Source: EA-27 sp964396265 | GTDB lineage: Archaea; Thermoplasmatota; Thermoplasmata; RBG-16-68-12; EA-27 | Assembly (NCBI GenBank): GCA_964396265.1 | Contig: CAYNEM010000013.1 | Span: 1-64,000 of the forward strand | Direction: 5' to 3' | Length of the DNA stretch: 64,000 nucleotides | Shown here: positions 1 through 8,245 of the stretch, piece by piece | Layout of the letters: every line of letters begins with the position of its first letter | How positions within the stretch are numbered: the first letter of the stretch is position 1 | Position numbers and translations under genes: made by a program | Notes under the pieces: generated by a model | Seen by the model: only the letters and a program-made list of their open reading frames with translations | Databases searched by the model: none | Told to the model about the DNA's origin: nothing

Positions 1-1497
1 GTCGGCCGCCTGCGCGGCGAGATCATCTTGGGTCAGTGCCTCGCACGCTCGCTTCGGGACGAGGGGCGCCACGCCACGCAGATCCTCACGCAATACACGC
101 AGGACCAGTGGAAGGGCAAGGATTGGCAATTGTCGCGGTTCCCCGGGGACGAGGGGAGACGGTACGTGGGTTGGCGGCTCATCGACGTGCCCGACCCCCA
201 CGGATGCCACGCGAACTGGGTCGACCACTACTGGGCGGAGTTCGCCTCGTACCTCGACGGGTACGCCCCGGACGTCCACGTCGTGAGCACGACGGACCTG
301 TACCGCCGGGAGGACATGCGCGCAATCGTCGCGGAGCTCGCGCCGAGAGCGGAGGAGGTCCGCCAGGTCGTGAACAAGTACCGGGCGAGGAAGCCGTACC
401 CGCCGGGCTGGATCCCCTTCGAACCGTACTGCAACGCGTGCAAACGCGTGGGGAACGCGAGGGCCTTGAAGATCCACGGGATCGTGTCGGTGGACTACGA
501 ATGTGATTGCGGAGACCGAGGGAATTCCCCACTCGAGCTCGGGAAGCTGAACTGGCGGCTCGAATGGCCCGCGATATGGAAGGTGCTGCACGTCGACGTG
601 GAGCCCTTCGGGAAAGACCATGCGGCGCCGGGCGGTTCGCGGGACTCGTGCAAGGACCTCGCGCAGACCGTGATGGGCTTCACGCCCCCCTTCGGCATCC
701 CGTACGAGTGGGTCGGCCTCGGCGAGCGCGGGGTGGACAAGGGGGATATGGGGTCGAGCGACGCGATCGGGTTCGGCCCGATGACGTGGGGCGCGGTCGG
801 CGATCCCGAGGTCCTGCGATACACGTACCTGTCCGTCCCTCCTTCGCGACGCATCGTCCTCGAACTGTCGAAGATGGACGCATACCACGACGCATTCGAT
901 GCGGGCGAGCGCTCGCAGCATGGAAAGCCCGCGACGGAGGAGGAGCAGCTCCACGCGCGGACGTTCACCTTGGCGGCGCTCCACCCGTTGCCCGCGGCGC
1001 TGCCGTTCACTCTCCCCTACCGCCACGCGGCCTACTTCTCCCAGATCGCGCCGAAGGATGACCCCGTTCCCTGGGTGCTGGGTCGTCTCGAGGACACCGG
1101 GGTGCTCGACCGCCCCCTCGCCGAGGGGGAGCGGAACCGCGTCGCACGCCGCATGGGGCAGGCGCACGCGTGGGTCGAAGGGTATGCGCAGGAGAACAAG
1201 GTCGAACTGCTCGAGCATCTCACGGACGAGGTCCGGTCCTCCCTGTCCGAGGCGGATCGCCGGGCGCTGGGCATGTGGGCGGCGCAGGCGGCGGAGATCG
1301 AGTGGCGGGAGGAAGCGATCAAGAAGAGCATGGTCGCGCTCACGTCCGGCGGCTCGCTCCCGGTCAAGACGCCGGAGTTCTTCCGAGCCCTCTACCTGGT
1401 GCTCCTCGGGAAAGAGCGAGGCCCGCGGGCCGCGCCGTTCTTGGCGGTGCTGGACAAGCCGTTCGTTCTGCAACGCGTCCTCGAGGCGGCCACGTAG
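1..1497 (+). CDS. lysS: Class I lysyl-tRNA synthetase, 5' truncated by window edge
   Basis: C-terminal ~498 residues of an archaeal class I LysRS, which charges tRNA-Lys. The frame is open to the first base, so the start and HIGH motif lie outside. Supporting features are the zinc-binding cysteines near residue 140 (CNAC, then CDC), the WRLEWPA segment, VEPFGKDH, and PEVLRY after the KMSKS position, in the family order, followed by the helical anticodon-binding half. Oddly, the KMSKS-equivalent loop reads GDMGSSDA rather than KMSSS, so the first lysine is missing. The identity is secure from the combined motifs. Whether the loop is a lineage variant or reduces activity is unknown. Confidence 0.9.
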   Translation, partial: VGRLRGEIILGQCLARSLRDEGRHATQILTQYTQDQWKGKDWQLSRFPGDEGRRYVGWRLIDVPDPHGCHANWVDHYWAEFASYLDGYAPDVHVVSTTDLYRREDMRAIVAELAPRAEEVRQVVNKYRARKPYPPGWIPFEPYCNACKRVGNARALKIHGIVSVDYECDCGDRGNSPLELGKLNWRLEWPAIWKVLHVDVEPFGKDHAAPGGSRDSCKDLAQTVMGFTPPFGIPYEWVGLGERGVDKGDMGSSDAIGFGPMTWGAVGDPEVLRYTYLSVPPSRRIVLELSKMDAYHDAFDAGERSQHGKPATEEEQLHARTFTLAALHPLPAALPFTLPYRHAAYFSQIAPKDDPVPWVLGRLEDTGVLDRPLAEGERNRVARRMGQAHAWVEGYAQENKVELLEHLTDEVRSSLSEADRRALGMWAAQAAEIEWREEAIKKSMVALTSGGSLPVKTPEFFRALYLVLLGKERGPRAAPFLAVLDKPFVLQRVLEAAT

Positions 1498-1718
1498 CGA
1501 TATTTTCGAGTCGCACCAAGCGGCGCTCTTTGTCCTTTTCTCCCCGAGAAGCTCCGTCAGGGACGCAATCTTGGCGCTTGCGACGCGGTGATCGCGGTCC
1601 ATCCCGCCCGTGAGGGCCCTCGAGTGGGACGATTCCAACGGCGTTCCGCCGCGGGGGAGGCACCGCCGGCCGCAGGGCCAATTCCCTTAATCTATCGAAA
1701 GCACATGGGGATTTCAGA
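1498..1718. other. Intergenic region with vapB promoter
   Basis: A 221-nt gap. An A/T-rich element (ccttaatctatcg, about 1684-1696) lies roughly 25-30 nt upstream of the vapB ATG and is the likely TATA box. No other gene is seen. Confidence 0.45.
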
Positions 1719-1946
1719 ATGATGAGCAAAACGAAAGTCTCTAAGGGTCATTCGACGGTCGTGCCGAAGCACATCCGGAAGTCCCTCGGGGTGCAGGAGG
1801 GGGACATCCTGGAATGGACCACGGACGGCGAGAGAGCCGTCGTCCGGCCTCGGAAGCGGCGGACGTTCGAGGACATCACTGCCCTGATCGCGGTCGGCGG
1901 CGACGCGGTCCGAGACAAGAAACGGCTCGCGCGGGGCGAACCGTGA
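1719..1946 (+). CDS. vapB: AbrB/SpoVT-type antitoxin (VapB)
   Basis: A 75-residue swapped-hairpin AbrB protein. The N-terminal half (KVSKGHSTVVPKHIRKSLGV, then GDILEW) is the typical DNA-binding fold, and the charged C-terminal tail is the usual toxin-wrapping segment. In VapBC modules it neutralises a PIN-domain RNase and represses the operon. Two ATGs (1719, 1722) are possible. The stop overlaps the GTG of the following vapC by four bases (GTGA), the usual translational coupling. The partner toxin is truncated, so this antitoxin may be an orphan. Confidence 0.85.
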   Translation: MMSKTKVSKGHSTVVPKHIRKSLGVQEGDILEWTTDGERAVVRPRKRRTFEDITALIAVGGDAVRDKKRLARGEP

Positions 1947-2155
1947 TCCTCGTCGACTCCTCGTTCTTCGTGGGGCTGGCCGATGCGAAGGACCGATGGC
2001 ATGCCGATGCGCTGCGGCTCCGCCAGCGACTCCGACGGGAGCCCGTGGTCTCCGACCTGTGCCTGGCCGAGGCGGCGACCATCCTCGGGAAGCGGAAAAA
2101 CGCTTATTCGCCTCTTGTCACTCCACGTGCCTGTCTGAAACGAAGCAAGTTGTAG
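1943..2155 (+). pseudogene. vapC: Truncated VapC PIN-domain toxin
   Basis: The reading frame starts at GTG 1943, coupled to vapB. It begins VILVDSSFFVGLADAKDRWH, the PIN-domain first strand with its catalytic Asp, and continues to CLAEAATIL with the conserved Glu. After about residue 52 it runs into unrelated sequence and stops at 70 residues, against the usual ~130. The later acidic residues of the active site are missing. The break coincides with the drop in GC leading into the DUF2075 gene, and no C-terminal remnant is visible after that gene. Probably inactive. Confidence 0.75.
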
Positions 2156-2164
2156 GTTACTCCG

Positions 2165-4036
2165 ATGAGGCTTTACTCAGGAAGCTCGCAACAGTTCATC
2201 GACGACACCCATCAGAATCAAATCACAGAGAAATTAATCGCCTCGTTCTTCCGACAAATGGGACACATCCCGCCTCCAGGCGAGGTAAGTGCGTGGAGGA
2301 ATTCCCTCCGAGCCACTTCCATGGTCTTCCTGAATGCGAACCTCACAAACCACGGCGTGATTCTCGAGTACCAGCTCCCTTTGACGTCCAAGAGACTGGA
2401 CTGCATGATCTGCGGGAAGGATGCCGCAGAGAGAGACAATGCTGTGATCATCGAACTGAAGCAGTGGGAGAGGAGCAAGCCCGCGGACGGTGACCGGGAA
2501 GTCATCACTTGGGTGGGGGGTGCAGAAAGAGAGCATCTTCACCCATCGGTCCAGGCTGAACAGTATCGTACGTACCTCGAGGACGGCCATACGGCATTCT
2601 ACGAAGAACCCGACCCCATCGTGCTGAACGCTTGTGCCTACCTGCACAACTATAGCCCTATCTCGGATGACCCGCTCCTCGCCTCCAAGTTTGCTAGCGT
2701 CATCGAGTCCACTCCATTGTTCACCGCGGATGACGTGCCCAAGTTCGAACTTTATCTTATCTCAAGACTCGAGAACGGACAGGGTCTTGAGGTCCTGAAG
2801 CGGGTTGAGGAGAGCAAGTCGAGGCCGAGCAAGAAACTGATGGACCACGTCTCGAACGTGATCAAGGGAAAGCGTGAGTACGTCCTGCTCGACGACCAGC
2901 TCATCGTCTACGACAGGGTTCTCGCGTGCGCCAGGGAGGGGTTCCACAACCGGAAGAAGACCGTGCTCATCGTTAAGGGCGGGCCCGGGACCGGCAAGTC
3001 AGTGATAGCGATCAACCTGATGGCCGACCTGCTGCAAAATGGTTACAACGCGCAATACGCCACAGGGTCGCGCGCGTTTACCGAGACGTTGAGGAAAGCC
3101 ATTGGCCCTCGAGGCGGGGTTCAGTTCAAGTATTTCAACAGCTACGGGGCAGCTGATTACAACTCGCTGGACGTCCTGGTTGCAGACGAGGCGCATCGAA
3201 TCCGGAAGACCAGCAGCAATTGGCGCACGCCGAAAGAGAAGAGATCGGGGGTAACTCAAATTGAAGAACTGGTCAACGCCTCGAAGGTGGCGGTCTTCTT
3301 CATCGACGATGACCAAGTCGTGAGACCTGATGAGATTGGGTCGGTACGATACATTCGAGAATACGCGGAACGGGAAGGAGCTAGGGTCTTTGAATACGAG
3401 CTGGAAACACAGTTCCGGTGCGCAGGATCAGGCGCTTTCGTGAACTGGGTCAACAACACACTCGCCATCAGGCCAACCGCCAACGCCGTGTGGGGGCGCG
3501 AGGAAGAGTTCGATTTCAAGATCTTTGAATCTCCTCTGGCGCTCGAGCAAGCGATTATCGGCAAAGTGGCGGAGGGTTCATCGGGGAGGATGACCGCCGG
3601 CTTTTGTTGGCCATGGTCGGAACCACGACGCGACGGGACGTTGGAGGACGACGTCGTCATCGGAGAATATACCCGGCCGTGGAACGCAAAGCCCGATGCC
3701 GGAAAGCTGGCCAAGGGAATCCCGAAGGCCCAGACTTGGGCTTACGAGAAGGAAGGAATCGGCCAGGTTGGCTGCGTTTACACGGCCCAGGGCTTCGAAT
3801 TCGACTACGTTGGCGTGATCTTCGGCAAGGACCTCCGATACAATCACGGGACCCATTCGTGGGAAGGCCATCGCGACGATTCGCAAGATTCGGCCGTCAA
3901 GAGGTCGCGTGATAGATTCACGGACTTGGTGAAGAACACGTACCGAGTGCTCTTGACTCGAGGGATGAAAGGCTGCTATGTGTACTTCCAGGACAAGGAC
4001 ACCGAGAGCTATTTCAGATCACGAATCAACGTCTAG
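2165..4036 (+). CDS. DUF2075 (Schlafen-3-like) helicase/ATPase
   Basis: A 623-residue protein. A nuclease-like N-terminal region (about 1-250, with IIELKQWE near residue 97) precedes a superfamily-1-like ATPase of the DUF2075 family. Walker A is GGPGTGKS near residue 270, Walker B VLVADEAHR near 340, then FFIDDDQVV and a TQFRC motif. Motifs resembling helicase V-VI (TAQGFEFDYVGVI, and NTYRVLLTRGMKG) lie near the C-terminus. The family occurs in mobile and defence contexts in bacteria and archaea. Here the gene has visibly lower GC than its neighbours and sits in a broken vapC, so recent transfer is likely. The IELKxW stretch resembles a PD-(D/E)xK core, but that is inference. Confidence 0.85.
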   Translation: MRLYSGSSQQFIDDTHQNQITEKLIASFFRQMGHIPPPGEVSAWRNSLRATSMVFLNANLTNHGVILEYQLPLTSKRLDCMICGKDAAERDNAVIIELKQWERSKPADGDREVITWVGGAEREHLHPSVQAEQYRTYLEDGHTAFYEEPDPIVLNACAYLHNYSPISDDPLLASKFASVIESTPLFTADDVPKFELYLISRLENGQGLEVLKRVEESKSRPSKKLMDHVSNVIKGKREYVLLDDQLIVYDRVLACAREGFHNRKKTVLIVKGGPGTGKSVIAINLMADLLQNGYNAQYATGSRAFTETLRKAIGPRGGVQFKYFNSYGAADYNSLDVLVADEAHRIRKTSSNWRTPKEKRSGVTQIEELVNASKVAVFFIDDDQVVRPDEIGSVRYIREYAEREGARVFEYELETQFRCAGSGAFVNWVNNTLAIRPTANAVWGREEEFDFKIFESPLALEQAIIGKVAEGSSGRMTAGFCWPWSEPRRDGTLEDDVVIGEYTRPWNAKPDAGKLAKGIPKAQTWAYEKEGIGQVGCVYTAQGFEFDYVGVIFGKDLRYNHGTHSWEGHRDDSQDSAVKRSRDRFTDLVKNTYRVLLTRGMKGCYVYFQDKDTESYFRSRINV

Positions 4037-4113
4037 GCCAGGCATGGTCGTCTGCAGCCGCGAATGAACTGGGGGACGAGGGAAACCTAATCCGGACCGA
4101 TGGAAATGAGCTC

Positions 4114-5943
4114 ATGCAAATGGAGCCGATCCTCGCGGGCCGCGACCTCCGCAAGTCCTTCGGGCCCACGCTCGTCCTCGAGCACGCGGACTTCCGGATC
4201 CACGCGGGCGACAAGGTCGCCCTCGTCGGCCCGAACGGCGCGGGGAAGTCCACGCTCTTCAAGCTCATCGCGGGCGAGACGCAGCTCGACCTCGGCGACC
4301 TCGTCCTCAAACCAGGCCTCCGCTACGGCTACCTCCCGCAGGTCCCGAACGTCCCGACGGACACGCCCGTGCGCGACGTCCTCTCCTCCCCGAGCCCGGA
4401 GGCGCAGCGCATCGCCGCCGAACTCGCGGACCTCGAGGCGTGGATGGCCCGGCCGGACGCCTGGGACGCCAAGGACGCGACCGCGCGCATGGCCCGATAC
4501 GAGGCGCTCCACACGGCCCTCGGCGGCGCGAAGAGCCGCAGCGTGATCGTGAACGACCCGATCCTCAACGACCTGGGCGTCGGCGAGGAACTCCTCGACC
4601 AGACGTTCGATTCCCTTTCCGGCGGGGAGAAGTCGAAGGTCCTCACCGCCCGAGCCCTCGCGAACGCGAAGGAGAAGGACATCCTCCTGCTCGACGAACC
4701 GACGAACCACATGGACATCGACACGATCGAGTGGATCGAGGAGTACCTCCTGGAGATCGACGCGGCCGTGCTCCTCGCGAGCCACGACAAGTTCCTGCTC
4801 GACGCGATCGCCGACAAGGTCCTCGAGGTCGACCTCTTCCGGATCCACACCTACGACGGGAACTACTCGGACTACCGCGTGCAGCGCGACGCGCTCCAGC
4901 GCGCCCGGGAGGCGCAACACCGCCGCCACTTCGAGGAGGTCAAGCGCCAGCTCGCGATCATCGAGGAGTTCAAGTCGCGGAAGGTGTACGAACAGATCCT
5001 CTCCCGGAAGTTGGCTTTGGAGAAGCTCCGGCGGGAGGTCCCGGAGGCGGGGCCGAGCGCGGGCCGCGCGTTCCGCCTCGTCTTCCGCGCGGGCGCGGGG
5101 GGCCAGGGGGTCGTGCGCGTCGATGGCGTCGCGAAGTCCCACGGCGGCCGCTTGCTGTTCTCCAGCGCGGACCTCGAGCTCGGGAAGGGGGATCGCGTCG
5201 GCCTCGTCGGCCCGAACGGGTGCGGGAAGACGACGCTCCTCGAGGTCTTGATCGGGCGGCAGGAGCCGGACGCCGGATCTGTCTACCGCGGTCGGACCGT
5301 CAGCATCGGCTACTTCGCCCAGGAGGCGGAGGAACTGGATTTCTCGCGCACGCTCCTCGGGGAGGTCATGAGCATCCGCGACCCGCCCCCGGCCGAGGCA
5401 TGGGCCCGCGGCCTCCTCGGACGCTTCTGGTTTCGGGGGGACTCCGTCCAGGGCCGCGTCGGGAACCTCAGCGGCGGAGAGCGCGCGCGCCTCGCCCTCG
5501 CGAAGTTCATCGCCCAGGAGTATGATCTTCTCGTCCTCGACGAGCCGACGAACCACCTCGACATCGAATCGCAGGAGATCGTGGCGGCGGCTCTCAGGGA
5601 GTACCCGGGCATGGTGCTCGTCGTGAGCCACAACCGCAGCTTCCTGAACGAGGTCTGCACGAAGACCGCGGTCATCGCGCACCAGCGGCTGGCGGTGTTC
5701 CAGGGGACATTCAAGGACTCCTGGGCGGCGGCGAAGATGGCGGATTTCATGGCGGTGACGAAGGAGAAGCCTCGGTACCGCGTGCTTCGCGTCGTCAAGG
5801 ACTGGGAGACGGGGACCGCGTACCATGGCGGCGACGTGATCGCGCTCACGGGCGCGGAGACGCAGGCGTTCCTCCGGCTGCTGCGGTGGGCGGAGGCGAA
5901 CGGGCGCGTCGAACGGCTTGAGACCACCCAACGAGCATCATAG
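4114..5943 (+). CDS. ABC-F family ATPase (tandem ABC protein)
   Basis: A 609-residue soluble protein with two ABC cassettes. Walker A motifs lie at about residues 39 (GPNGAGKST) and 366 (GPNGCGKTT). Signatures are LSGGEKSK near 168 and LSGGERAR near 455, with Walker B LLLDEPTNH near 190 and LVLDEPTNH in the second cassette. A charged coiled linker separates the cassettes. There are no membrane segments, which fits ABC-F proteins acting at the ribosome in translation or antibiotic resistance. A C-terminal extension of about 50 residues (from KPRYRVLRV) follows the second cassette and is not part of the core. The exact subfamily cannot be assigned by eye. Confidence 0.9.
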   Translation: MQMEPILAGRDLRKSFGPTLVLEHADFRIHAGDKVALVGPNGAGKSTLFKLIAGETQLDLGDLVLKPGLRYGYLPQVPNVPTDTPVRDVLSSPSPEAQRIAAELADLEAWMARPDAWDAKDATARMARYEALHTALGGAKSRSVIVNDPILNDLGVGEELLDQTFDSLSGGEKSKVLTARALANAKEKDILLLDEPTNHMDIDTIEWIEEYLLEIDAAVLLASHDKFLLDAIADKVLEVDLFRIHTYDGNYSDYRVQRDALQRAREAQHRRHFEEVKRQLAIIEEFKSRKVYEQILSRKLALEKLRREVPEAGPSAGRAFRLVFRAGAGGQGVVRVDGVAKSHGGRLLFSSADLELGKGDRVGLVGPNGCGKTTLLEVLIGRQEPDAGSVYRGRTVSIGYFAQEAEELDFSRTLLGEVMSIRDPPPAEAWARGLLGRFWFRGDSVQGRVGNLSGGERARLALAKFIAQEYDLLVLDEPTNHLDIESQEIVAAALREYPGMVLVVSHNRSFLNEVCTKTAVIAHQRLAVFQGTFKDSWAAAKMADFMAVTKEKPRYRVLRVVKDWETGTAYHGGDVIALTGAETQAFLRLLRWAEANGRVERLETTQRAS

Positions 5944-5994
5944 TTGACGTTCAGTGCAGCTAGCTTTAAGGTCACCTATGCCATCCGTTTCTCG

Positions 5995-6276
5995 ATGACG
6001 CTGACCACGCTGCCGAGGCCCCCCAAGCTCGAGGGTCGCGGTCCCACGCTCTCGACCCTCCATGAAATCGAGGGCATCCTCCGGGACGCGGACGGACCGT
6101 TGAGCCTGAACGAAATCAAGAGGCGGTTGTCCGCCAAGGCTGCCCGCCACTCGATGGTCCGGCAGGCCGTCGAAGAGTTCAAGCGGCTTGGATTCGTCGT
6201 CGAGGGCGCGAAGGGCGTCGTCTGGGTCCTGAATCTCTCCCCCAAGATTTGGGCCGGCCGCTGGCGGGAACTCTGA
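5995..6276 (+). CDS. Small winged-helix protein, probable antitoxin
   Basis: A 93-residue basic protein starting at ATG 5995; a TTG at 5944 would give an implausible extension across the promoter-like ctttaag (about 5963-5970). The central part (LHEIEGILRDADGPLSLNEIKRRL, then MVRQAVEEFKRLGFVVEG) reads as a winged helix with a clear recognition-helix spacing. It ends 11 nt before a RelE-like gene, so the two form a likely two-gene toxin-antitoxin unit in which this is the DNA-binding antitoxin. Function is inferred from layout and fold pattern. Confidence 0.6.
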   Translation: MTLTTLPRPPKLEGRGPTLSTLHEIEGILRDADGPLSLNEIKRRLSAKAARHSMVRQAVEEFKRLGFVVEGAKGVVWVLNLSPKIWAGRWREL

Positions 6277-6287
6277 GGCGGATCGCG

Positions 6288-6611
6288 ATGCCCCGACACC
6301 GCGTGCTCGTCTCCGAAGAGGCGGCGCGGGAACGCGGGCGGCTCAGTCCCGTCCAAGGGAGGAAACTCCTCTGGTGGGCAGACAGGTTGGCCATGGACCC
6401 CACGACAGGAGACAACGTCCGCAAGGCCCTCATCCCGCGGGAACTGAAGCGACGGTTCGGCGTCGAGAACCTTTGGCGCGTGGAACTTCCCGGCGGTTGG
6501 CGTTTGCTGTACACGATCGTGGCGAAGGTCGATGTGCGCCCGGAGGTTCGCGTCCTGCGCATCCTCACACACAAGGAGTATGACCGCATCTTTGGCTACT
6601 CGACGTCCTAG
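6288..6611 (+). CDS. RelE/ParE-like toxin candidate
   Basis: A 107-residue basic protein starting at ATG 6288. It carries a RelE-fold pattern: an N-terminal helix pair, then LWRVELPGGWRLLYTIV and VRVLRILTHKEYDRIFGY, the beta-sheet plus a C-terminal basic/aromatic motif expected of mRNA-interferase-like toxins. It directly follows a small winged-helix gene. RelE toxins cleave mRNA on the ribosome. Catalytic residues cannot be fixed by eye, and a non-toxin RelE-fold protein is an alternative. Confidence 0.55.
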   Translation: MPRHRVLVSEEAARERGRLSPVQGRKLLWWADRLAMDPTTGDNVRKALIPRELKRRFGVENLWRVELPGGWRLLYTIVAKVDVRPEVRVLRILTHKEYDRIFGYSTS

Positions 6612-6651
6612 TCGCACAGTATGCACTCCATCCGCGTGGACCCGGACATCC

Positions 6652-6670
6652 CGAAAACGCACAAATAGGA
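6652..6670 (+). promoter_or_regulatory. Promoter of tRNA-Gln
   Basis: A purine-rich BRE-like cgaaaacg is followed by an A/T-rich caaatag. This centres about 27 nt upstream of the mature tRNA 5' end, the normal archaeal TATA position. Confidence 0.5.
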
Positions 6671-6691
6671 CCGCGTCCTTGGGCGGGTTGC

Positions 6692-6792
6692 AGCCCCGTG
6701 GTCTAGCGGTCAAGGATACGAGGCTCTGGATCCGCCGTTCCGACGGCGCGAGGAGAGACCTTGTGGCGGCAGTTCGAATCTGCCCGGGGCTA
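6692..6792 (+). tRNA. tRNA-Gln(CTG) with 28-nt intron
   Basis: The acceptor arms AGCCCCG and CGGGGCT pair fully and the discriminator is A; no CCA is encoded. The T-arm is GGCAG/CTGCC with loop TTCGAAT. The anticodon stem CGAGG pairs with CCTTG (one G-U) only after removing 6730-6757, which leaves the loop CTCTGGA with anticodon CTG at 6726-6728. The intron starts after position 37, the canonical archaeal site. It contains a GCCGT/ACGGC hairpin, and its AGAG near the 3' end can pair with exon CTCT, giving a bulge-helix-bulge-like structure for the splicing endonuclease. The mature tRNA is 73 nt. Confidence 0.9.
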
Positions 6793-6973
6793 TTCCGACC
6801 GCGAAGAGACGCCGACGATTCCCCGGGGAGGCGTGGAACGGTGCGGAATCGTTCCACTCCATGCCCAATATCCCGCATGCGTCCTCCCTTCGAGGTAGCC
6901 GCCAGAAGCTTGACAGCGTGCAATTGTTGCTAAATCCGAAACATTAATAGACCGATCGAAGTTGTTGTGGTCA

Positions 6974-7486
6974 ATGCGTGAGACGCGCGATGCAGACGCT
7001 GAGCTCTTCGCCGCGGTCCAGACGTTCCATCGAGCGATGGCCGAGGTCGTCCATCCGATGTTCGAGGAGGTCGGCGTCACGAACGGGCAGTTCTTCCTCC
7101 TCTTCTTCATCGAGAAGATGCCCCGGCCGACCGTCGGGTCGATCGCGGACCAGCTCGGCGTCCAGATGTCCACGGTGACCCATCTCCTGAACGCCGTCGA
7201 GGAGCGTGGACTCGTGCGGCGCGAGCGATCGTCCGAGGACCGCCGCGTCGTCCGACTCGTGGTGACCTCGCGCGGTTCGAAGCTCCTCGCAAGGATCGAG
7301 GGCCACCTCCTCGACCAGGTCCGATCCGCGTCCTCGGGGATCGACGAGGGGAAGAAGACCGCCGCCAGCCGGCTGCTGAACGAGATTGCGTCGCGCATCC
7401 GAGGCGCCGAAGGCGATACCGGCGCCCGCGCCTCCCTTCCGTCTCACGCTCCCAAGAAGAAGCCCACGAGAGGTGGTCGAAGATGA
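6974..7486 (+). CDS. MarR-family transcriptional regulator
   Basis: A 170-residue winged-helix protein starting at ATG 6974, about 28 nt after a TATA-like acattaatag (6941-6950), so leaderless or nearly so. The MarR core is clear: a dimerisation helix, then GSIADQLGVQMSTVTHLLNAVE (recognition helix about residues 58-80) and the wing RRERSSEDRRVVRLVVTSRG. The C-terminal tail is basic. The stop overlaps the ABC ATPase start (ATGA), so it probably autoregulates an efflux-type ABC operon. The ligand is unknown. Confidence 0.85.
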   Translation: MRETRDADAELFAAVQTFHRAMAEVVHPMFEEVGVTNGQFFLLFFIEKMPRPTVGSIADQLGVQMSTVTHLLNAVEERGLVRRERSSEDRRVVRLVVTSRGSKLLARIEGHLLDQVRSASSGIDEGKKTAASRLLNEIASRIRGAEGDTGARASLPSHAPKKKPTRGGRR

Positions 7487-8232
7487 TCGCATCGAAGGAA
7501 AGTGGAACGGTACCGACGAACGACGTCGTCATCGAATGCCAGGAAGTGCGGAAGACCTACGAGACCGGCAAGATCGCCGTCGAGGCGCTTCGCGGGGTCG
7601 ACCTGCGCGTGAGCCGCGGCGAGGTCGTGGCGGTGATGGGGCCGTCGGGCTGCGGGAAGACCACGCTGCTCAACTGCCTCTCCGGCCTGGACGACGTATC
7701 CACGGGTAGTGTCCGGATCGAAGGGAAGGAGATCGCCCGGATGGACGACAACCAGCGCTCCGACTTCCGCGCCATGCGGATGGGGTTCGTCTTCCAGAAC
7801 TACAACCTGATGCCGGTGCTCACGGCGCGGGAGAACGTCGAGCTGCCCCTCCTCCTCACCGGGAGTAGCCGTGCGGACGCCCGGAAGAGGGCGCACGAGT
7901 CGCTCAAGGTCATGGGGTTGGAGGGCCGCGAGAGCCACCGCCCGGCCGAGCTGAGCGGCGGGGAGCAGCAGCGCGTCGCGATCGCGCGGTCGATCGTGAA
8001 TTCGCCCGCAATCCTCTGGGCGGACGAGCCGACGGGGAACCTCGACACGCAGACCGCGCTGAAGGTGATGGAGCTTCTCCTCCAGGTGAACGCGCGAACC
8101 GGGCAGACCGTCGTCATGGTCACCCACGAGCCGAACGTGGGGAAGCGCTCGCACCGGATCCTCCGCATGGACTCCGGAGTCATGGTGACCGAGGAGACCG
8201 GGGAACTCGCCGTTGCGGGTCGCGCCGCGTGA
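7483..8232 (+). CDS. MacB/LolD-type ABC transporter ATP-binding protein
   Basis: A 249-residue ABC ATPase with Walker A GPSGCGKTT near residue 51, Q-loop VFQNYNLMPVLTARENV, signature LSGGEQQR and Walker B ILWADEPTGNLD, then the H-loop TH. The GNLDT ending and QNYNLMP pattern place it in the MacB/LolD/FtsE group, which powers non-canonical mechanotransmitter or lipoprotein/peptide exporters. It is coupled to the MarR gene before it and to the FtsX-type permease after it. The substrate is unknown. Confidence 0.9.
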   Translation: MIASKESGTVPTNDVVIECQEVRKTYETGKIAVEALRGVDLRVSRGEVVAVMGPSGCGKTTLLNCLSGLDDVSTGSVRIEGKEIARMDDNQRSDFRAMRMGFVFQNYNLMPVLTARENVELPLLLTGSSRADARKRAHESLKVMGLEGRESHRPAELSGGEQQRVAIARSIVNSPAILWADEPTGNLDTQTALKVMELLLQVNARTGQTVVMVTHEPNVGKRSHRILRMDSGVMVTEETGELAVAGRAA

Positions 8233-8245
8233 GGGAGGTGTTGTC

